Source: Paramecium pentaurelia
Lineage: Eukaryota > Ciliophora > Oligohymenophorea > Peniculida > Parameciidae
Length of the DNA: 64,000 nt
Assembly: GCA_905183005.1 (NCBI GenBank)
Contig: CAJJDO010000026.1
Coordinates: 643,412-707,411, forward strand
Direction of reading: 5' to 3'
Below the pieces are notes generated by a model. That model was not told the origin of the DNA. It did not search any database and saw nothing but the letters and a program-made list of their open reading frames with translations. The stretch's first letter is position 1, and every line of letters starts with the position of its first letter. A program made the position numbers and the translations under genes. Shown here in pieces: positions 12,906 to 25,977 of this stretch.

Positions 12906-15900
12906 TCATTATCTTACTTAAGAATAAGTAAAACAAGTTAAGTTCCTAAACTTCCCTCTTCTTTAAGTTAATACAGATGTTATGATGGAATATTAATCAA
13001 TTAAATCTTATGTTCTCAAATTATTTATATTACAATATATTACGTTAAAAAGATTGAATGTTATAAAATAATTATAATTAATTATCAAGAATTTAGAATT
13101 TTAATTAATTCCTAATATTCTAAAATTAAGTGTTTAATCTAACTATTAAACTGAATATTTTACTTCATAAGGAGTTTATGTCTTAAAAATTAAATTGCAA
13201 TTTTTTATTTTGCAAGTAAACTCAATAACAAACGATTTAATTTCTGAAATCAAACCATAATCAATTTTAATAAGCACAACTCTATTCTCTGGTCTTATGA
13301 AATGAAAACCATTATAATTTAAACCTTCAATTATAAATATAAATACCTATTAAAATATGAGGGCTTAATTTAATGCCAAATTCCTTTTACTAAAATATTT
13401 AAATAGTTTCTTTTGTACATTCTACAAAAAATAATTACATTCCATACAATATATTAGTCTAAAAACAAGCTATCATCAATTAGCTTGACAAACCTTAAAT
13501 AGTACTATTCTTTTAATTTTATTACTACTATTATTATTTTATTAAAAATTCTTATAATTATTTCTCTCGAAATGCTACCTCCTTTTAAATCTGATCAAAC
13601 CAAAGTTTTTCAGAATGTTATTTAATTACAGTATTAGGCAATGCTTTTTTCAATAAATTTTTATCAATTTTTTATTGGGTTGCAATAGAATAAAAAGCTG
13701 TCATTAAACAAAAATCTAAAAAGCTTAAAGGAAATATTTGATTTTTTGCTTAAAATACTATTTCAAACATTAAATATTTTAATCTAGTTTCATCCTAACG
13801 ATATTCTAATTCCTCTTATTTCTATGGCAAATATAAATACTTTCTAAATATAAATTAAAATTTAGTTCCATTTTTAAACATCTTTTTCAATACTTAAAGA
13901 AATCCTGTTTTACTCTTATCTAAAAATGTTGATATTTTTTCATCATCTTCTATTACTCTAATTATTCCTCCTGTATCCACAATAAATATCTTAAAGTCAA
14001 CAAAATATTTTAAATTAATGTGATTTGCTATTGCATTTTTTATAAACCATGTTAATGTATTTTTTTTGAATCCAACCTATAAATTTTATCCAGTCAATAG
14101 TGTTATTTCAATACAATAAGGTTATTATAGAGCTTCATTACCAATTTTAACTTATTAATCATCTTTATTTATTTTTAAGTTATATGTTTATTGTTGTAAT
14201 TCTTAAAGAATTTCTAAATATGAATTAACTTAATTTTATTTCAATTTGCATATACTCTAAAATAATTCAGGTTTTAATCTTTTTTGTTCTGGTAAACTAT
14301 AAAATTTAGAATCAATTTTCAATATTTCCAAAACCTATTTCTGATATTCATTATTTTCAATTATCTATGTAGAATTAAAAACAATTTATAATAATTATTC
14401 AATCCTTAACTTTCTTTCATCAATTGCTTTTTAATTTTTTGATGAACTTTTAGTTATATTTGGAATTTTCAATTTATTATCAAATTTATTAACAATTTAT
14501 AATAAATTCTTAACTTAACTAAATCTAATTAGACATACAATAGTAACAGTATCAATTGTAACGTTTATTTAATAAAATGTAACATTCTTATTTAATTTTG
14601 GATTTTTTTGAGTTCCTATCATTTCTACTTTAACACAATAATTAATCTCTTACTTTTTATCTTTTTTTGATTGAAATAATTCAATTTATTAATTTATAAT
14701 ATTTTCAATTTTTGTCTTAAGTATTTATTTTGTATTTTAATCCCCATTTACTATTATAATTGATTCATTACGTGTCACAACCTCAAATGAATTCTTTAAA
14801 ATTAATGAATCTTTCATATTTTTTATATAAGATTATTAAGTTATTGGAATATGAAGTTTATACTTTAAGGCATTTACTTTATTTTTTTTGGCAAATAAAA
14901 GTAAATTATTAAATGCATAGATAATGATTCTTTATTTGATTTTTTTTGTATAAATTTAACAAATATCTTCAAAGATAAAAAATATATTAGGTTTAAAAAC
15001 AGATAAATTTTAAATACTGCCAAATTACTAATATAATTCAATTAATTTTGCTTATTTTAAATAGACATCCATTTCATTATTGTTCTTATCATTAATTTTT
15101 TCAATTGTATCTAAACAAAATTTCACATTTTAATAATCAGGATGTGATGGCATAGTATGTTTCAATAAATCCTTGAATAATAGTACATATTTAGGTAATC
15201 TTTAAACTGGTTTAATGTTATAATCATTTAATGTTAAGCCTTTTAATAAATTTTGTATTTTGATATCTTTGAGAAATTATTAATAGGCAGGCATAGCTTC
15301 ATATTAAATAGTTATTTTTCTAGTTTGATTATAAGCTTTACAATATTCATAGTAGAATATAAATCCATTAAGTAGTGGAATTATGTTTTTGATTAAAATA
15401 GCATTTGGATCCTTAAGATTATTATTCTTTTATAATTCACTCAAAAATTCAGTATTAAATTAAAGAATCTCATTAATATGAAACATAACTTTTATATCAT
15501 CTTCTTTATTTGGAAATTTTTCAATTGATAGATTTTTAATCATATTTAATATCTCTAAATCAGCAACATACTTAATTTCAGTTTATATTAATTCATTTAA
15601 TACATTAATTCTATACCTATTCATTTTTTCAATAAAGAGTTATTCTTTTTCAATTCTTTCCTTTTATTCTTTTTCTAATTTTTATCTTACAAATCTTTAA
15701 ATATATAGAATCTTATCAATATTTTATAGATAATCATTATCATCTCTTACTAAAATTAATTAGTTTAATTTATTTAATATCAAGTTTGATTTTAAAATAG
15801 ATTATGATCGATCATGAATATTAATTTATTATAAATCCATTGATTATCTTTAAGATTTCTTAATTTCAGTAGTAAATTCATTATTTATCATACTGACATA

Positions 15901-16328
15901 AATCCTGTCTTCACTTTGTAATTCTTTTTCATTTACTTATGAAATCAATTCATTTACAAATATTTAATCATTCTTCTCAATTTCTTCATCTGAATCTTAA
16001 GCAATTATTGTTTACATTTCATTTTATTTTTATAACTATCCATCTATTTAATCTCTTATTTAATGATTTTCATTAAACTTTTTATTTAAAGTGTTTATTA
16101 CATCATTTTCTCGATTTATTTATTCTTTCTCCTGTTATTGTGATTAAGTACTTTTGAATAATGTATATATAATACTTTTATATTTAAGGTTAATCCTCTA
16201 ATACTTTAGTAATCTAAGTAGATTTAGCAATTTTCATAGATTGTTCTGCTTCTTCTCTTTCTTTTTTTTATTTCTCCAATAATAACACTCTCTCTTTAAC
16301 ATTCCTAAATTGATATTTATTATTACAT
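12906..16328 (-). CDS. RhoGEF with DH, PH-like, PX-like and FERM-like domains
   Basis: Predicted 1117 aa; guanine-nucleotide exchange factor for a Rho/Rac-type GTPase. After a coiled N terminus and an IQ-like helix (ILYIQRFVRQKLEKEQKER) the DH domain begins near residue 220 (LNELIQTEIKYVADLEIL) and contains the diagnostic PVQRLPKYVLLFKDLLKHT. A PH-like segment follows, then a PX-like region (SQVKNLLQIVNKFDNKLKIP, about 550-640), then a FERM-like C terminus (about 720-1080) with an F2-like helical lobe and an F3-like strand ILIGLNYNGFHFI. Introns of 22, 25 and 22 nt give an exact frame of 1118 codons. The start codon is read as AT at 16328-16327, an intron at 16326-16305, and G at 16304. Without this first intron the coiled-coil frame has no ATG. 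PX and FERM calls are weaker than DH. Confidence 0.82.
16305..16326 (-). other. 22-nt intron splitting the start codon of the RhoGEF gene
   Basis: The minus strand reads AT, then a GTAATA...TTTAG intron of 22 nt, then GAATGTT. Removing it creates ATG AAT GTT AAA in frame with the coiled-coil and DH region. No other ATG upstream reaches this frame without a combination of introns. Confidence 0.5.
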
Positions 16329-16579
16329 TGTATAACTAATTACAAAATGAAAATTAATCAATTCTATACATAAAATGTAATATAATTTACAATTATACTC
16401 TCTTGAAAAAGATATTTTAATATTTAAATAACATATTTTAGAATATATAGATATCATAAATAATATGGGATATTTCTATATAATAATTAATATTCATATA
16501 GAAATATTTATATAGAATCAATAAATTTATTATTATTTCGATAATAATAATAAGTTTAAAAAATATTCAATTTCAATTT

Positions 16580-19500
16580 TCAATTTTCCATTCTAAATGT
16601 TACTATTTTTCTTTAATCCATATATATTTATTGTTATATTTAAAATATATTTGGAATTTATTCTAAAAATGCTTATGATTCTTAATGAACTTAAATTGGT
16701 TTGTTAAAATAATTTCTTATTTTTTAAATAAAATTCTAAATTATCACATAATTTTCTTTCAAAAATACAAAATGTTATTTAAAATCAAGAATAAATTAAT
16801 ATAAAACTAATAAAGTACATAAAACTATTATGAACCAACCAATTATTAATTCCTCTTATTCATTTGAATCATTTTATTATTTATAAAATAGTATCAAGAT
16901 TAATAACTTAATTAGCCAAATAAGTAATTCTGACCCTAATACTTTATAATGTTCATATATATCCTTTAATGGATAACTTGATTTAACATATAAGATAAAT
17001 ATAACATTTAGTATTGAACATGATAAAATAGTAATATATGTTTCACTATAACAAAACACTATCAAAAAAATGAATAATACTTTCTTACAAAGAAGAATTA
17101 GATTATAATAATTAGAATAAGGCTGTTATTTTCTTATTTAAATGCCTTCAAATAAAGCTCCATATTTTTATTTTACATATTATTACTTAAAATAAAACAG
17201 TTGATTACTCATAAGAAAGAATCCCTTTATAATAAAATACAATTAAATCAATAAAAATATAATACTTACTATAAAACTTGAAGTCAAAAAGGGATTCTAT
17301 ATATTCCGTACTGATAATTATAGAAAAATAGCAAGATTGTATTCATATGCAACTGACATAAATGTTCTTAATAATCCTGAACCAAAATAATGAATAATTT
17401 TAAGGAAAACTCTTTAGACTTTCCTTATAATTCTAAGAATGATATATTTGAATAATTCTGGATCTTCATCATCTATATATAAATTCTCTTCTGAATAATG
17501 AGCCATTATTTTAGTTAATATCCTAAATCCTATTATGCATATAATATAAATTGATAATGTAGTTACAAATGCTATAAAAACAGCAAAAGCATTGATGTAG
17601 AATGTGGATGAGTAACCCTTCAATACAAATTTAAAATGAGGATCAGGTGAACTAACATAATTATTTACTAAATCTTCAATGTTGAGAAATATTTTAAGGA
17701 AATCAAATTGTGCAAAATCAAATAATCTAAAATAAGTATCTACATTATAAGGATAAATGATATTAAAAAATTATAAATAAGATATTAATTATAAGATATC
17801 CAATAAATTCCAAAAGATGTGTAATCCACCTATTATTAATGAAAATGCAGCCAAACCCAATAAAATGTACAACACATATTTATTAAGATCTATTATGCCT
17901 TGAGTAACATTTATAACTTCTTAAGAGGGTTTGAGATATTTTAATATTTCAAATTAAAAAATTAACTATTTAAATGTTAAACCTTATTTAGATTGATAAT
18001 TTTAAGGATTTTCTATTAAACATATTAAAATTGGATTTTCATCTCGATCATTTAATATAATCTCTACATTAATTAAAAGCATATTGTAATCATCAAAATA
18101 ATTAGTAAGATCTTGATTTTTATTAATTTCAAATATTTTAGAATCTTTCATTTTAAACTAACAAATTTATGTAAAAGAAACAGATGTTTTTAATGGTATA
18201 TTTGATTTTATTATAAAATTTCTCTATTTTTAATACAAATTATCATATATATCTTCTTCAAATATAAGATATGGATAATTTAAGAGTTCACATATATCTT
18301 AACATGTCCAGCCATCTTCAATTAAACAATTAAAACATCCATCCCCAGAATTTTCATTTCCGTCATCACATTATTCATTATCAACTTATAATCCATCACC
18401 ACAAATGTTTTAACATATTCCATCTTTAATTTAATATCCTAATCTACTTTCACAAATAATACAAGATAAATTCTCATTATACAAAATACAAGATTGACAA
18501 TTATTTGCTTTGATTTAACAAGTCTTGCAATATGAATCACATTTATCACAATGATTATTTAAATTTAAGTAATAACCATCTATACAATTTTTACATTATC
18601 CCATTTCGCATAATGTGCATAATGAATTAAAACAATATGAATGTGAAAATATACATGAGATACATTCATCTTTTGAATGATTACCATCATCACAATCTTC
18701 ATTCCATTAAACAATCTTATCACCACAATTACTATAACAATAATGAGAAATGGAAGGATCGATATAATCCTTACAGGAAAAACATTCCTTCATATTAGAT
18801 TCATAATATCCTCTTTTACAAACACATTAAAAAACAGTATTATGTTATGAAGGTTCTCTAGTGATTGGACATCGAGTACACATATTTATTAAAGATGAAT
18901 TTAAACAAAATTCGCAAGAAATATGACAAGAATCACATTCTAATTTATTTTCTATTTCAAAATATCCTTATTAACAAATACATTGAGTATTCATTAAATT
19001 TAATTTTCTATATTAATCTTCATAACAAGATAAACATGTATTAATATCAGAACAAGTTTTGCATTTTTGATCACATTCATTACAAATTTCAATTCCTTAA
19101 TCAAAATATCCATCTTTACATAAACATTAATTACTAAAAAGATATCTAAATTAATCAATAAAACAACTAGTACAAAAAGATGGTTAGAATTAACAAGTTT
19201 AACAAGTAGTATTACATTTAAAACATTCTATATATGGTTCTTATTAATAATAACCAAAAAAACATTCACATTTATAATGATTCAATACTCTATTTAATGA
19301 AGAATCACATTTAGTACAAATTCTTGGAGATTTTATACATGTTTTACATTATTCAGAACATGGCTAACAAATCTAATTTTCCATATAATATCCTTCTAAA
19401 CAAGTACATTCATTAATATTTAACCAATAATGATTAGAATCATCACAAATTAAACATTTTTAAATCCTATTTTTTAAATTTTATTCTATTTCAAATCCAC

Positions 19501-21776
19501 AAACTAAACATCCCTTATGACAAGGATATGTATAAGTACATTTATTACTTAATTCATAAGTATCTTAACAATAACATTAACCATGAATTAGAATATATGA
19601 AGGAGAACAAGAATCACAATAATAAGAATTAGTACATTATTAACATCCACTATTACATTATGAACAAGTATGAAGATTATGATCATAATAGTAACCTTGT
19701 ACACAACTTCCAGATTATAGTGAAATATCAATCATCCAATTTTGGCATTAGCCTGCAGAATTACATTTATTGCAAAATTCTGGACATTGAATTACCATAA
19801 CTCTATAATTAAAGATTCCATAATATTAATGCCAATCTTGTAATTTTTAAATGGAAAATGTTAATAACAAGTTATCAAGTGATTAGAATGTAGGAAGTTC
19901 AATATATACTTCAGCTAAATATTCATTAAATAATGATGAACCCATTATATTTCCAATTGATAAAAATTAGAATTGATTTAAATTAGGTGATGCTGTTGTT
20001 ATTTAATAGGTAATCCCAGTAGCATTTACAAATATTTCAAATATATTATCATATTTTAAATCAATACAAATTACATTAAGCTTAATGTAGGCTTTGTAAA
20101 AAGGTCTTTCACTTTTAATTATATGATATACTGATCCATAACTCCAAATTGATATTCCTCCTAATATTGAATAAGTATTTAAATTATATATGAACTTACT
20201 TATTTTTGGGTCTACTCTTTCATTATAACTTAAATTTTAAATTTCATCATCATAATTATTATCATCATATAGAATGTTTAGAATATACTTATATGAACCA
20301 CTCATACCATTTTCTACACATTCACTTCCTATTAATATTGTTTATAAAGGACATTTTGATAAACATTTATTTGCAAAAAAGAAATATCCTAATTTACATG
20401 AATTACAGAATTTTGGTTACATAAATGGACAGGTTAAGCAATCATTATAACATAAATTTTGACTCATTGTTATTTGCTATTCTAAAATCTCTAAATTTGA
20501 TAAACACCATCCTCTAAGAGGTTCTATGATTGTAAATTAACCTGCAAATGTTATTTCAGTGACTTCATAATTTAAAAGCATCTCAAAATAAATATCACTT
20601 TAAAAACAATCAGAATTCTTAAATTCACATGACTGTAAATTATTTATATGAGCTATTCCTTATTAATAATATAGTCCAGGTGAATCATAATCATAAATGT
20701 ATAAAACAGTATAATTATTAAATTTTAATTAGATTTATCCTCCAATTGATTTAGAATATTAATATCTTAAGAAATATATTCTTAATTTTATCATTATCTT
20801 TGAGAAAGAAACTATAGATAATTAAGGAAAAACAATTTATTCATTATAAAAAAAGGGACCTGCTACTTTTTAATTTCCAATTTATATTATTCTTTAAGAA
20901 TTATCATATATATCTGAAAAATATTTGTCTTTGATTATGTAGAATAAATAAGAGTCAAAATCTCCAATTAAATCATTAAATAATAAATGCTAAGTTCCAA
21001 GTTGACAAATTCCATTTTCATCAGGAACATATCCATTAGGACAAGAATTTAAACATTATAATAAACCAGAATTTTCTAATTAAAATAAAGAATTTCTATA
21101 ATCACGAATAAAAGAGCATAGACATTACCCTCTAATTAATTTAAAGTCATCTTTACATCTCTCACAATATCCTGTATCATTGCATATTTCACAATAATTA
21201 TCACAAAATTAAACATATAAATAAAATCCTGATAATGCATATATTATAACAGGTTATTATCCTATTGATTCAATTACTATTTCAATTTAATCCTCTCTAA
21301 ATTCTTTAACATATGTCAATTTAATTAAAGAGCTATCAGCAGAATTCTAATTTCCAGGTTTATTACAATAAATTAATGGTGTTGGCGTTGATAGAACTTC
21401 TTAGAATTTAATATTCTCACTAATAATGACTTAATTTAAGTAAACTTTAGTTAAGACATCCTTCATTTGATCAATATAATAAAAATCTAACTCAATTCTG
21501 ATAGCAGAGAAATTTCTATTAGTTGGCATGTTGATTTTTCTCCAAATTTTATTCTTTCCTCCTGCCAAATAAGTAGAAGATGTTGGTGTACATAGAGATG
21601 GATTGATTTATGTTAATGAACTGATTGATGAATCAGAATTCAGTCCAATCCAATCTACACTAGTTGCAATATCAAATAGTTCATGCTTATATATTTCCCA
21701 ATCTATAATAATCTTATATTAAATTACCACAATATACAAAATATATTAAGATAAGACTATATAGTTAAAACTTCAT
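16580..21776 (-). CDS. Giant Cys-rich repeat, multi-pass membrane protein
   Basis: ATG at 21776 gives a signal peptide (MKFQLYSLILIYFVYC); a 25-nt intron follows directly and the frame then runs about 1720 residues to TGA at 16580. The ectodomain (to about residue 1280) carries many short Cys motifs such as CDNYCEICNDTGYCERC and CYNDCLTCPFMQPKFCNSC, the pattern of furin/GCC2-GCC3/EGF-like repeats in large ciliate surface proteins. The last ~430 residues hold several hydrophobic segments (for example YVLYILLGLAAFSLIIGGL, AFAVFIAFVTTLSIYIICII, FIVSIIFLLIQLYFII, ETYITILSCSILNVIFILYV), so it is polytopic. Such proteins are annotated as growth-factor-receptor-like or ephrin-receptor-like repeats; ligand and function are unknown. 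Further introns with lengths summing to a multiple of three may exist. It stands in tandem upstream of the RhoGEF gene. Confidence 0.8.
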
Positions 21777-22054
21777 CGTATCTAATAATATAAATTTATT
21801 ATTATATAATTCTGATATAAATCAAATTATTATTTTGTATTTTTCTATTTGATTATGCAATTTAATATTAATACAATTATGGTTATAATTATAAGATGCC
21901 TGAATTTAAAATTATAAATCTATTACACATATAATTAAATAAATAAAAAGGATATTAATACTTTTTATTAATAAATAAAATAAAAAATAGAACTTTTTTT
22001 AATTCTATTTTCTAATGGATTTGATAATATTTTATAGTATAAAAACCTGGAAAT

Positions 22055-23562
22055 ATGTATCATAAACTATTAAATAAAATATCAATAATTGCAAATTAAT
22101 ATATGTAAGAATTTATGGAAGAGTCATTATAACAAAAACCTATCACAAATGGAAAATAATACGAATTAGAAAAAATCATATGTCTTGAGAACTTAGATAA
22201 GGTATGAATCTATACTATAATTAGGAAATTACTGAAAATTATTTATTTTGTAAATTTAAGGAATTTGGAAAGGTTTGTAGGATAAAGATTTTAAAAGACT
22301 AAAAAACTAAACTTTCAACTGGTAAGGCATTTATAACATTCTCCAATCCAGAATCAGCCAATAAAGCAATAGAAATACATTCAAATAAAATATTCATCAA
22401 AAACATCATCAAAATTAAGTCTTTCTTTAGTTTTCGTATTTTCATGCACCATCTACCTTAGAATGCAGACAGTAAGGAATTATAACAAGAATTTTCAAAA
22501 TATTGTACTGTGTAAAAACTTGTTATAAATAAAGATTAAAATGGAAAGCAATAAAGTTATGGTTTTATTTAAATTGAAAAGAAGGAGGATGGTATAAACT
22601 TAATCAATAGAAGCTACAAAAATCCTTTCATTCATAAAGGCAAAATTTTAAAATTAGAGCAATATTATTATGAACCAGAAAACAAAATAGAATCAGCATC
22701 AGTATACTTCAAAGACTTTGCACCTCCATTGCCTTAACATCTAATTGCTCAAGAGAAAGCTATCAGTTCATTTGAATATGGATGGTCATTAATAATCAAA
22801 GAGTACTTAGATGATTAAGCGAAAGACTGTTATGTTCATATAGATCGAGTAACAAGACAACCATGGGCAAAAATAACATTTCTAAATATTTAATTTGCAG
22901 AAGACAACATAACAAAGTGTAATTAACTTAGAACACATCCATGCTTTAATTCTAATGCTTTAAATGCACTTGAATTAATTAAAAAGTATGGACCTCCTAC
23001 CGATTCTGATGGTAGTTAAGCATTTTAAATTTAAGAAATAGAATAATTTTTTGAAGAAATGTATAAAGATCCATTTGATATTTTTAAAGGTGAAAGTGAT
23101 AACTTTTTTTTCAATCTGGTTTAGAGCAAAGAAGATGAACCAGATGTAAGATTGCTCATCATCAAAAATATCTAAAATAATGTAACCAAAGAATAAATTT
23201 CTGAATTTTTGGGATAATTTGGCAAAGTTATTCGTCTAACAATTAAAATAAATAAAGGTTAAAATATTTAAGTTTAATAATGCTTTGTTTATTATTAAAC
23301 TTTATAAGATTCATTAAGAGCACTTTCGGAAATCTATGATGATTCTAATAGTAAAAGCTAATAACAAAAAAAAGAAATTTTTAAGGATGGTCGAGTTGTA
23401 GCCAAGTTTTTATTACCTAAAAATTTTAAAAAAAGGCTTATGGAATTATAATAAAAAAGCTCAAATCTCATTGCTGATACTAATATGTAATTTTCTGATT
23501 TAGATGAACATATGTAATTTTCTGATTTAGATGAACCTAATTAAAACACTCAATTAAAATGA
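22055..23562 (+). CDS. RNA-binding protein with three RRM domains (PABP/hnRNP-like)
   Basis: Predicted 494 aa with one 23-nt intron (22202-22224). RRM1 (about 37-120) contains ICLENLDK and GKAFITFSNPESANKAIEIH. RRM2 (about 120-205) contains RIFMHHLP, FSKYCTVQKLVINKD and SYGFIQIEKKEDGINLI. RRM3 (about 358-445) contains LLIIKNIQNNVTKEQISEFL and QCFVYYQTLQDSLRAL. Aromatic RNP1 positions are only partly kept, so RNA affinity may vary between domains. Spaced RRMs resemble poly(A)-binding or other mRNA-binding factors; a specific name is not supported. The C terminus has a 27-bp tandem duplication. Start choice is open: ATG at 22055 or, in frame, 22103 (MQEFMEESLQQKP), the latter closer to the first RRM. 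Confidence 0.8.
23485..23538 (+). repeat. Two tandem 27-bp units in the RRM gene's C terminus
   Basis: The unit encodes MQFSDLDEH and then MQFSDLDEP; the copies differ at one base (cat/cct). Being a multiple of three, the duplication keeps the frame and doubles an acidic, potentially phosphorylatable peptide. Confidence 0.85.
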
Positions 23563-24154
23563 ATTAATTTAATTATTAATTTTTGTAAAATTATTTTTAT
23601 CAATCTTTTCTATCACTAAATAATTATTAAGATTTAAAAGTGTCTAAAGAGGAACTACCTTAAAATAGTAAATTGAATATATTTTAATAATATTTTTAAT
23701 AAGTGTTATGAAATAATAAAAATTGCAAAGAATTGTTGTAAATAATATAAATTAATTTAACATTTTTTAAATCATCTATTCTCAAACTTATCTTATTCTA
23801 TTTAAGATCTAAAAATTCTAAGACATAGATTAAAAATAAGTAGAATTATTTTTCATATATATATAAGATAAAAAAATAAATAATAATGATTTATTTTTAA
23901 CCAAATTAAAAAAAATCACAATATTTAAACCTAAGGATATCATAAAAATTGTTATTTTTTATTGAAATTATTTAAAAAATAATCTTTATTTCAATATTAG
24001 AGTTAGTTGAATACAAGTTTTTGTTTTATTTATCTTGATGATTATTAATTAAATTTTTAATTTCTAACCTAGGAATGAAGTACATATGATAGTTATTCAA
24101 AATTGATTTTTCATTGAATAAATATAATAAAAATTGGTTACATAAATAATATAT
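23563..24154. other. Intergenic region between two convergent 3' ends
   Basis: About 590 bp of very AT-rich sequence between the RRM gene stop and the CDPK stop. No protein-like frame, RNA gene or repeat was seen. It must hold both polyadenylation regions. Confidence 0.5.
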
Positions 24155-25864
24155 TCATAATTAAATATTTTCTAATAATTTTATGAATTCTTCTTCTTCA
24201 ATTACTCCATCTTTATTATAATCAAACTTTTCTAAAATATCATCCCAAGCTTGATTATCAATTTCAATTCCTCCAAAAATATTTTCCAATTCATTTTTAC
24301 TTATTACACCATTTCCATCTAAATCAAACATTTTAAAAGCATTCTTTATATTATTTATAGTAATTTTTGATTAAAGTACAAGAGCAGCAGAAATAAATTC
24401 AGTAAAATCTACTTTACCAGATTCATTTACATCTAATTCTTACATTAAATCATTAACCATAATTTCTGCTTAAAAATGATCAATATCAGCAGTTAAAATT
24501 CCTTTTAGTAATTCTTCTTTACTTAATACTCCATCTCCATTTAAATCTAAAGACTTAAATGTTTAAAATAATTTAGTGCTTTCTTCTTTATTAACTAATT
24601 AAACTGAAATAAATTAAATAATTGCTGCTCTTAATTTATTTTAAGCAGAAAAATGACTAAGTGTTTAGATTATATTAAAATCTTCTATATCTTAATTCTC
24701 ATTATTTTAGATCCAAATATGATTAAATGCTTATTCCATAGTAATTCGTTATTTAGGATCAACAACTATCATTTTATTGATTAAATCTTTAACTTAATCA
24801 CTTAATTTATTCCAACGATCATTATTTGTATTTAATTTACCTTATTTAGCCAATCTTAAAGTTTCAATATCATTAGATCCCTTAAATGGTGGTCTTCCAA
24901 TCATTAAAATGTATAGTATAACACCACAGGACCAAACATCCACTTTTAGATCATAACCTGGTTCAGATATTACTTCTGGTGCTACATAATATGGAGTTCC
25001 AACTTTTTTTGTTAAACAAGATTAATTAATCATTTTTTCACTGGCTCCAAAATCAATAACTTTTAAATTAGCATCAGGATCATTTGAATCAAATAATATA
25101 TTTTCTGGCTATAATATTTATTGATTATAATAAATACTTTCAAATCTCTATGAACAATATTTTTTTGATGACAATAAAGTATTGCTGAAAATACTTATTT
25201 CATATATTTAGCAGTTAATCTTTCATTATATTTAGATATTGTTTTAATTCTATCAAGTAATTCACCTCCTTTACAATATTCAGTTACTATATAATAATAT
25301 TTAAAATCTGCAAAGATTTCTAAGACTTTAACAATATTAGGATGATCTAAAGTTTTTAAAATTTCTGTTTCTTCTAATAATTTTTCTTCACAATTAATTG
25401 TTTTTCTTAATATTACTTTTACAGCTCTCAAATTATCAGTTGATAAATGTTTAACCAAATAAACTTCTCCAAATCCTCCTTATCCCAATTTCTTCACTAT
25501 TTCATAATGAGAAAGGAACTTTTCAGTTATACATTACTTTCTAACCAACATTTCTGGTGTTAATTTCATAGTGCCACTAATTGATTTTCTACCTATTTCA
25601 AAATTATTTCCTTCCTTATTTTTAGTTTAATTTTACTACTATTCTAAATCCTTTTAATAAATTTATTCTTTTGATAAAGAACTTGATTTAATGGCACTAG
25701 TTTCTTTATCTTAAAATAATATCTTTGTTGTAACATTTCCAACAATTTAATGAGTAACCCCTGCATCTATCTAATCTTATTATCTATCCTCTATAGTTAA
25801 GACTTAAATTAATATCTTTAATACCTGCTTCCTCTTTATACAATTTAAATGTACAACAACCCAT
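24155..25864 (-). CDS. Calcium-dependent protein kinase (CDPK)
   Basis: Predicted 552 aa. The start MGCC is a classic N-myristoylation plus palmitoylation signal, so the enzyme is probably membrane-anchored. The kinase domain starts near residue 114: GQGGFGEVYLVKH, AVKVI, EYCKGGELLDR, HRDLKPENILF, DFGAS, GTPYYVAPEVI and DVWSCGVILYIL. A junction/autoinhibitory helix links to four EF hands (about 420-545) with loops DLNGDGVLSKEE, DVNESGKVDFTE, DLDGNGVISKNE and DYNKDGVIEEEE; all have acidic residues at positions 1 and 12. Loop 2 has Glu-Ser at positions 4-5 but still a good ligand set. Introns of 22 nt after MGCCTFKLYKEEA and 29 nt inside HRDLK/PEN. Family knowledge: Ca2+ binding to the EF hands relieves autoinhibition. 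Substrates unknown. Confidence 0.95.
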
Positions 25865-25977
25865 AGTTACAATAAAGTTATTTATAATTATAATCAGAAT
25901 ATAATATTTACATATATTTTTATCAATCTATTAAAATATAAATATAATTGAAGCATAATTTAAATTTAATATATCAA

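Noticed and set aside
20206..20424. Plus-strand His/Leu-rich frame
   Set aside because: Antisense to the Cys-rich membrane protein gene, whose frame is continuous in the region.
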